64,000 bases of DNA, from contig OZ018329.1 of the NCBI GenBank assembly GCA_963969495.1, positions 146,628,502-146,692,501 of the forward strand. The letters run 5' to 3'. The notes under the pieces were generated by a model. The model had not been told where the DNA came from. It saw only the letters and a program-made list of their open reading frames with translations, and searched no databases. This DNA is from Ceratothoa steindachneri (lineage: Eukaryota > Arthropoda > Malacostraca > Isopoda > Cymothoidae). Below, one piece after another: positions 37,201-64,000 of this stretch; within the stretch, counting starts at the first letter, position 1, and each line of letters opens with the position of its first letter. A program made the translations under genes and the position numbers.

Positions 37201-37639
37201 TATTTACCACCACCACCACCACTCCCCCCCCCCCCACAAGAAACTTCAAATGATTTCCACAGCACACTGCAGCAACCGAATTGAACTCGCATTCAAGTGT
37301 GGAAACTCTTGATAATGGTCATAAACTTTGGTGGCCAATTGTATTTTTCCATGACGCGTCAGAGCTTTTTCCTGTTCACTGTGAGTGGAGATACCTGAAA
37401 TAAAGCTAAGAGCTGCCGTTAAACTTATGTCACCTTTTATTTATAATAACAATAAGAATAAAGTTAATAATAACAATAATAATAATATTCAATTAGTAAC
37501 CTAGTAACGCGCAAATTTTAAATTAAAAAAAAAATGAGACATTCACAATTGAGGATGTAAGGACCATTCTCGCTACACGGTGTCAAAGAGTTCGTAGACA
37601 CAAATTAGCTAGATAATATTACGATGTTGCAGACCGAGT

Positions 37640-38710
37640 TCCTATTTTACATTAACAAAATGGAAGTTTCAAAATCGCCTGTTCCTGATGACATACATCC
37701 TCGACACTTAAATGAACTAAAAAACTAGATCGCTGTTCCTATACTGGTTATTTTCAACAACTCTCTTAATCAAGCTGTAGTCGCGGAGGATTTTTGAATT
37801 TTAAAATGTTACACCGATCTACTAAAAGGAAATAAAATAGACCCAACAAGCTATAGACCTATTAATTTGACGACGGTAGTTAGTAAACTCTTTGAATCTG
37901 TCATAACGAATAAAATAGGTGACCAGTTGGCTCTTTCTTAAACTTACTTGAGTTCTTTTAAGGCTATAGGCGTTATTTATCTTGACTTCAAAAAGTCTTT
38001 TGACTTGGTTCCTCACAGACGACTTCTGGCGAAACTTAGGGCGCATGGGATTAGAGGCAAAGCATTTAACTTGCATTCAAAATCAGTTTACAGATTTGTG
38101 GGTACTAGTTCGAGTGACTTAGCATTTTCTAGCTAGAAAGCAGGCAAACTGAAACCGAACTGCAAAAAATTTCCATATAAGAGTAGATATATAATCGTTT
38201 CGCTGTTTAAGTAGTTCATTCGACCACAACTCGAGTATGCTGCTACAATCTACTCACGTTTTGCAAAAGGTTATGATCTATTGAAGAATTTGCAACATAA
38301 ATGAGACAAATAATATCCTGGAACTTCCTAATCTGCCGTCTGAGGAAAGACTAAAGTTATTTAACTTCCTTTCTCTAGAAAGTCTCTCAGGCTCCATGGT
38401 AAGCTGATCGTGACATTAAACATTGTATTTAACTATATAAATTACGAACTAGTCTTCGAACGAACACTTAAATGTAATAACAAAACAAATATGTTTGAAG
38501 TTAAACTAAAACGATTCTAGTCAGAAATTGTGGGGAATTTCTTTACGTATAAGATTACTTAAAAATGGAATTCCCTCCATACGATTTTAGTTGATAGCCT
38601 ATCTGTAAATGTTTTGAGAATAACTCAGATAAACATCTTTTTAATCTCTATGATGGAGTACCAATAAAATCAAATGGACGACTAAAAATTGAAACGAAGC
38701 TTGAATAATA
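37640..38710 (+). pseudogene. CR1-like LINE RT relic
   Basis: Fragments on the + strand: PTSYRPINLTTVVSKLFESV, then AIGVIYLDFKKSFDLVPHRR with LLAKLRAHGIRGK (the RT motif A region with DFKKSFD), then QLEYAATIYS, LSLESLSGSMV-like and VKLKRF...NFFTYKI. The order corresponds to CR1/Jockey-type RT through the C-terminus. Numerous stops and shifts. Motif C (YADD) is missing, suggesting an internal deletion between about 38100 and 38220. Confidence 0.72.
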
Positions 38711-39157
38711 CATTAATGCTCGCTTAATACAAAATTACAGACCTTATTTTTAGGTAATGTGTAGCATGGAGGGGGCACACATAGAATATTATTCAGGCTT
38801 TAAAAAAAAAAGAGACAGAATTTATACATATGTATATATAAAAAACTTGATGATAAAATACTTACTAATATTTTAGTTAAGAAATATTTCTTTGTACGTA
38901 TTAATATGTGTAGGATTAATTTTATCTTCTCTGTTGTACATGCAAATAAGTGAAGGTCAATTCTTCCTTCAATTTTCACTTATAGGTCTCTCTTAACTTG
39001 CCTCAGAGTGGATTTAATAGCCTTTACTAGTCTGAAATCTGTAATAATAATAATAAATAACAATTTATTCTAAAAATAATAATGATAAGACAATCATGCG
39101 CAAGAGAGGATAGGAAGGGTATTTTTCCGCAGAGCTTTGCTTCCTAGTGTTGAAAGG

Positions 39158-42107
39158 AATACATTGACAGGAAAATAAGAAAGAAATACAGAGAATAAAT
39201 TCACAGGAAAATAACAAAGAAATACAGAGAATAAATTGACAGGAAAATGACAAAGAAATGCAGATAATAAATTGACAGGAAAATGACAAAGAAATACAGA
39301 GAATAAATTGACAGGAAAATGACAAAGAAATACAGAGAATAAATTGACAGGAAAATGACAAAGAAATACAGAGAATAAATTAACAGGAAAATGACAAAGA
39401 AATACGGAGAATAAATTGACAGGAAAATGACAAAGAAATACAGAGAATAAATTGACAGGAAAATGACAAAGAAATACGGAGAATAAATTTACAGGAAAAT
39501 GACCGAGAAATACAGAGAATAAATTGACAGGAAAATGACAAAGAAATACGGAGAATAAATTGACAGGAAAATGACAAAGAAATACAGAGAATAAATTGAC
39601 AGGAAAATGACAATGGAATACGGAGAATAAATTGACAGGGAAATGACAAAGAAATACAGAGAATAAATTGACAGGAAAATGACAAAGAAATACGGAGAAT
39701 AAATTGACAGGAAAATGACAAAGAAATACAGAGAATAAATTGACAGGAAAATGACCAAGAAATACGGAGAATAAATTGACAGGAAAATGACAAAGAAATA
39801 CAGAGAATAAATTGACAGGAAAATGACAAAGAAATACAGAGACTAAATTGACAGGAAAATGACAAAGAAATACGGAGAATAAATTAACAGGAAAATGACA
39901 AAGAAATACAGAGAATAAATTGACAGGAAAATGACAAAGAAATACGGAGAATAAATTAACAGGAAAATGACAAAGAAATACAGAGAATAAATTGACAGGA
40001 AAATGACAAAGAAATACAGAGAATAAATTGACAGGAAAATGACAAAGAAATACAGAGAATAAATTGACAGGAAAATGACAAAGAAATACGGAGAATAAAT
40101 TGACATGAAAATGACAAAGAAATACAGAGAATAAATTGACAGGAAAATGACAAAGAAATACAGAGAATAAATTGACAGGAAAATGACAAAGAAATACGGA
40201 GAATAAATTGACAGGAAAATGACAAAGAAATACAGAGAATAAATTGACAGGAAAATGACAAAGAAATACAAAGAATAAATTGACAGGAAAATGACAATGG
40301 AATACGGAGAATAAATTGACAGGGAAATGACAAAGAAATACAGAGAATAAATTGACAGGAAAATGACAAAGAAATACGGAGAATAAATTGACAGGAAAAT
40401 GACAAAGAAATACAGATAATAAATTGACAGGAAAATGACAAAGAAATACGGAGAATAAATTGACAGGAAAATGACAAAGAAATACAGAGAATAAATTGAC
40501 AGGAAAATGACAAAGAAAAACAGAGACTAAATTGACAGGAAAATGACAAAGAAATACGGAGAATAAATTAACAGGAAAATGACAAAGAAATACAGAGAAT
40601 AAATTGACAGGAAAATGACAAAGAAATACAGAGAATAAATTAACAGGAAAATGACAAAGAAATACGGAGAGTAAATTGACAGGAAAATGACAAAGAAATA
40701 CAGAGAATAAATTGACAGGAAAATGACAAAGAAATACAGAGAATAAATTGACAGGAAAATGACAAAGAAATACGGAGAATAAATTTACAGGAAAATGACA
40801 GAGAAATACAGAGAATAAATTGACAGGAAAATGACAAAGAAATACAGAGAATAAATTGACAGGAAAATGACAAAGAAATACAGAGAATAAATTGACAGGA
40901 AAATGACAATGGAATACGGAGAATAAATTGACAGGGAAATGACAAAGAAATACAGAGAATAAATTAACAGGAAAATGACAAAGAAATACGGAGAATAAAT
41001 TGACAGGAAAATGACAAAGAAATACAGATAATAAATTGACAGGAAAATGACAAAGAAATACGGAGAATAAATTGACAGGAAAATGACAAAGAAATACAGA
41101 GAATAAATTGACAGGAAAATGACAAAGAAAAACAGAGACTAAATTGACAGGAAAATGACAAAGAAATACGGAGAATAAATTAACAGGAAAATGACAAAGA
41201 AATACAGAGAATAAATTGACAGGAAAATGACAAAGAAATACAGAGAATAAATTAACAGGAAAATGACAAAGAAATACGGAGAGTAAATTGACAGGAAAAT
41301 GACAAAGAAATACAGAGAATAAATTGACAGGAAAATGACAAAGAAATACAGAGAATAAATTGACAGGAAAATGACAAAGAAATACGGAGAATAAATTGAC
41401 AGGAAAATGACAGAGAAATACAGAGAATAAATTGACAGGAAAATGACAAAGAAATACAGAGAATAAATTGACAGGAAAATGACAAAGAAATACAGAGAAT
41501 AAATTGACAGGAAAATGACAATGGAATACGGAGAATAAATTGACAGGGAAATGACAAAGAAATACAGAGAATAAATTAACAGGAAAATGACAAAGAAATA
41601 CGGAGAATAAATTGACAGGAAAATGACAAAGAAATACAGAGAATAAATTGACAGGAAAATGTCAAAGAAATGCAGAGAATAAATTGACAGGAAAATGACA
41701 AAGAAATACAGATAATAAATTGACAGGAAAATGACAAAGAAATACAGAGAATAAATTGACAGGAAAATGACAAAGAAATACAGATAATAAATCGACGGGA
41801 AAATGACAAGGAAATACATAGAATAAATTGATAGGAAAATGACAAAGAAATACGGAGAATAAATTAACAGGAAAATGACAAAGAAATACAGAGAATAAAT
41901 TGACAGGAAAATGACAAAGAAATACGGAGAATAAATTGACAGGAAAATGACAAAGAAATACAGAGAATAAATTGACAGGAAAATGACAAAGAAATACAGA
42001 GAATAAATTGACAGGAAAATGACAAAGAAATGCAGAGAATAAATTGACAGGAAAATGACAAAGAAATACAGAGAATAAATTGACAGGAAAATGGCAAAGA
42101 AATACAG
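39158..42107. repeat. 36-bp satellite array, about 82 units, with 612-bp higher-order repeat
   Basis: The unit is GACAGGAAAATGACAAAGAA then ATACAGAGAATAAATT. Unit variants (ACGGAG, CAATGGAAT, AGGGAAATG, AAACAGAGACT) recur at fixed distances: CAATGG variants at 39611, 40295, 40907 and 41519 are 684, 612 and 612 bp apart (19, 17 and 17 units). Because 36 is divisible by 3 and the minus strand of the unit lacks stops in all three frames, long minus-strand frames (Ser-Phe-Ser-Cys-Gln-Phe-Ile-Leu type repeats) appear; I treat these as artefacts. Confidence 0.97.
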
Positions 42108-44034
42108 GATTCATTCAAGGTTATTTAAAGAGACTACCCCAAATTAAATGATTTAATTACACAAAAAAGGGCTAATCACAAAATATATACACGGGTTAAG
42201 ATTGAGGTATTATACAATTGCAATGCACAGATCGGACATGGACTAATACAATAGGGAAATGAAAATGAGACTCGGTAATTAACAAATTATGGACAGCGGC
42301 GAATAACCTCCGGACGGGGGGTAAAAAAATGAGCAGAAGGACCTTTACCTTGCGGACTAGCTTCTCGGAGATGGGGGAGGTGGTGACGGAACCAAGAGTT
42401 GGAATGCACGGGATGAGAAGATCTTGCAACGCGGCGATGAGATCTTGCAATGGGAGTCAGTTACCTCAAGGAAGAGCGAGGTGAGGTTGGAGCAAGATGA
42501 ATTACTCGTGGACGGAGTAGCGAGATATACTTAGGCTTGGGGGAGTGCAGTCGGACGGGGCGACGTACTTTCGTGGACGGGATGAGAGGAGTATGTCGCA
42601 CGAACTCTTCTAAGAAACCGCTTCACGAACTTGCCTATAGAGGATGGTCGAAAGTTAACGGTGGTGATCTAGCCGACGAGATCTTCAAACTTCAGGGGCT
42701 CGACTCGAGACGAAAGGAGGGACGTATCTTCGAGGGACGTGAGCTGTACTCTCCATCGATCGAGTAACGGGAGACCCTGAATATATATACTCAGCCGGCT
42801 AAGTGGCTAAAAGGCCTCCAGACACGGCTGTTTTCTCAAGGGAAATCCTGGCGCCGAACGAATTAGCTCTGTTTTAGATAGGACTTTGAAAAGATGCTCG
42901 TCTGGCGCTAAATCTGGTCTCGGGGCAAGGGGTTGACTAGAGGAACCAGTCTTCCGGGGAATTAGTCTGTCCGCGGGTCATGGGGGGGGGGAGGATTGGC
43001 TGATTTAGGCAAACGCAGGTGGGGTGTCTCACCGCCTTCCACGTGAGAATCTTCGTTATTGTCCTTCCTTAGGCTTTTTTTTGAGACCACACGGTTTCTG
43101 CTCGAAAAAGCGGGGAGTTCAAGGTGGTTTTCCGAGGTCGTTCTCCTACAAGACGAATACATTGAAAAGAGAATGAGAAAGGAATCCGCTGAATACATTG
43201 ACAGAATTGAGAAGGAATACGAGATACGCATTTACACCAGTACTTTAGAGGGGGCTAATTCTGAAATACTTTTGCACTACGCACGAGGTTTGAAAGTCTT
43301 ACACGCTTGTGTGATTTTATAACGCAAGTCATTTTGCTCCATCATCCATCGAGAAAGGTAATTTATATTTTATATTTGTGAATCCTTTTAAGATTTTTAA
43401 CACTTCGAACAGTTTTCCATGTAATTGGCTACTTGCATGAAGAAGAAAAAGACGAACAAGGAGAGGAAGTGAAAGAAGAAGAAGAACAACGTCGCTTCAG
43501 TAAAGGATCCGCCAAATGAGATGAAAAAAAAACCCGTTGAAAGTAGAAACATCAAGGTCCACCTTTACATTCCCTTTCTCGCACGTACATGACAGTTTTC
43601 ACGAGAAATTCTGCGTACATGCAAACTAGAGTCTATTAGTCTCATCATAGCAGGGGTCTGAGTCCCAAGCTGGCCTATTCTTCGGCTTGTTCAAAGTGAC
43701 ACACCTCTTTCGCGCTCATGTTGTCCTACAGTCGATATTTCTCGACGACTTACATTTTGTCATTGCACTATCTATCCTATTTTTAATGTCTTATATTAAC
43801 TGACACGGTTTTATTTTTTTATTTGCTATACAACGCAATGAAACTAACGTAGCTCACTAGCGCATTACCAAATATTTAAAACTATTCGTCTTCTTTCTTT
43901 CGTGCGTTTGCCGGAAGTCCAGTTCACGATTATTTGAATAATTCAGATTTTGGTTGTTTGCTTCCTCCCTCACTGAATTATAATCGATGCAGGCTCACCA
44001 GGCGCTTTAGTAAGCCATCTGCGATTTAGTTGGG
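42108..44034. other. Unassigned segment; possible LTR-like piece and 5' region of the hydrolase gene
   Basis: 42190-43060 is GC-richer than its surroundings. On the minus strand it has a TATATATATTC site near 42783 with purine-rich flanks, reminiscent of an LTR promoter, but no TG/CA ends or target duplication could be assigned. A + frame at 43059-43322 (87 codons, Glu/Arg-rich) matches nothing I know. A Glu/Lys-rich stretch lies at 43436-43505. The last ~150 bp would include the promoter or 5' UTR of the gamma-glutamyl hydrolase gene; no TATA box is obvious. Confidence 0.35.
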
Positions 44035-63514
<19,480 letters not shown>

Positions 63515-63690
63515 GTAATGCAAGGACTCTGTATGAATAATTTTTGCTTCTACAAAATTATGTTCAATCGAAACCCTTGAGAATAAATGTTTGTTTACCA
63601 TGCTAAATCAAAGAACTTGGGACCTTGTGTAGGAAAACTAAAAACTTTTAACTTTAATAATAAGTACTAAGCGCTAAAAATATAATTATA

Positions 63691-64000
63691 CCAGGCAAAT
63701 AGTTTCGCTAGAACAATTTTCTGAACTTCGCCAATTATAATAATTTTAAAAAGGAACTTTAAACTAAATTACCCCCCTTTCAAAATATCACGTTGCTAAA
63801 ATATATAGTTTATAGAATAGAAAATATATAAAAATAAATTTTCTGAACTTCACCATTTGTTTTGTAATTCTTTGGGATTTAAAAAATTCACAAAATTTCG
63901 ATACTTATATTTATTTCTGAACTTCATTTTGTGTTTTGATATAAACGAATTATTAGAAATAACTTTGATAAAAAACATAACTCATAACCAAACTAAGATG
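63691..64000 (-). mobile_element. Helitron-like non-autonomous element, copy 8, cut by window edge
   Basis: An A precedes CCAGGCAAATAGTTTCGCTA, followed by the TTCTGAACTTCGCCA blocks; the copy runs off the right edge. The terminal hairpin is shortened compared with copy 2. Confidence 0.62.

Noticed and set aside
39380..41819. Long minus-strand reading frames (up to 226 codons, Ser/Phe/Cys/Ile repeats)
   Set aside because: They are by-products of a 36-bp tandem repeat whose minus strand lacks stops in all three frames. No start context, splice sites or family similarity.
39158..42107. CRISPR-like array
   Set aside because: Units are head-to-tail 36-mers without unique spacers, in an animal genome; it is a satellite.

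Overview
This window is animal nuclear DNA, most likely arthropod and tentatively crustacean. It is AT-rich, repeat-dense and intron-rich, with no bacterial gene layout. The arthropod signals are a CLIP-domain serine protease gene, degenerate CCTAA/TTAGG telomere-like blocks, and a mixture of mariner, Tc1, Merlin, PIF/Harbinger, Penelope-like, RTE-like and CR1-like relics. The species cannot be fixed from sequence alone.

Two host genes can be reconstructed exon by exon, both on the + strand. (1) A complete CLIP-domain trypsin-like serine protease lies at 13294-30071: nine coding exons, 394 codons, continuous splice phases, a signal peptide, six CLIP cysteines and a full His/Asp/Ser triad. Its activation sequence and two positions of the S1 region are unusual. 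(2) A gamma-glutamyl hydrolase gene runs from 44035 past the right edge. Five exons (226 codons) are present, including the catalytic Cys exon; the exon with the catalytic His lies outside. The two genes are not an operon and show no evident functional link.

Most of the rest is mobile or tandem DNA. 1-5.2 kb: internally deleted mariner, Penelope-like GIY-YIG fragment, first copy of a 2.9-kb TIR transposon encoding a zinc-finger/RNase-H-like protein, a Helitron-like element. 7-12 kb: second copy of the 2.9-kb transposon, then a Tc1/mariner element with ~200-bp inverted repeats. 13-30 kb: the protease gene, with two ~32-bp minisatellites, a Penelope-like fragment and a Tc1 pseudogene ending at a CCTAA block in its introns. 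30-44 kb: intergenic, with LINE relics and a 2.95-kb array of a 36-bp satellite that has a 612-bp higher-order period. 44-57.7 kb: first intron of the hydrolase gene (13.5 kb), holding Helitron-like elements, a recent 1.8-kb tandem duplication (MITE, Merlin relic and a Harbinger end), a two-gene PIF/Harbinger element, a solo LTR nested in a Helitron-like element, a Tc1 relic, a LINE fragment and a Penelope-like RT fragment. 57.7-64 kb: hydrolase exons 2-5 among long (TA)n arrays, a 124-bp-arm palindrome, a ~127-bp tandem family and more Helitron-like copies.

Eleven long (TA)n arrays are scattered through the window; apparent Tyr/Ile-repeat reading frames across them are artefacts. I see no rRNA, no convincing tRNA gene, no CRISPR array and no clearly novel multi-gene host system. 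The most original items are the protease's altered activation site, the two-copy zinc-finger/RNase-H-like transposon, the interlocked Harbinger genes and the higher-order satellite.
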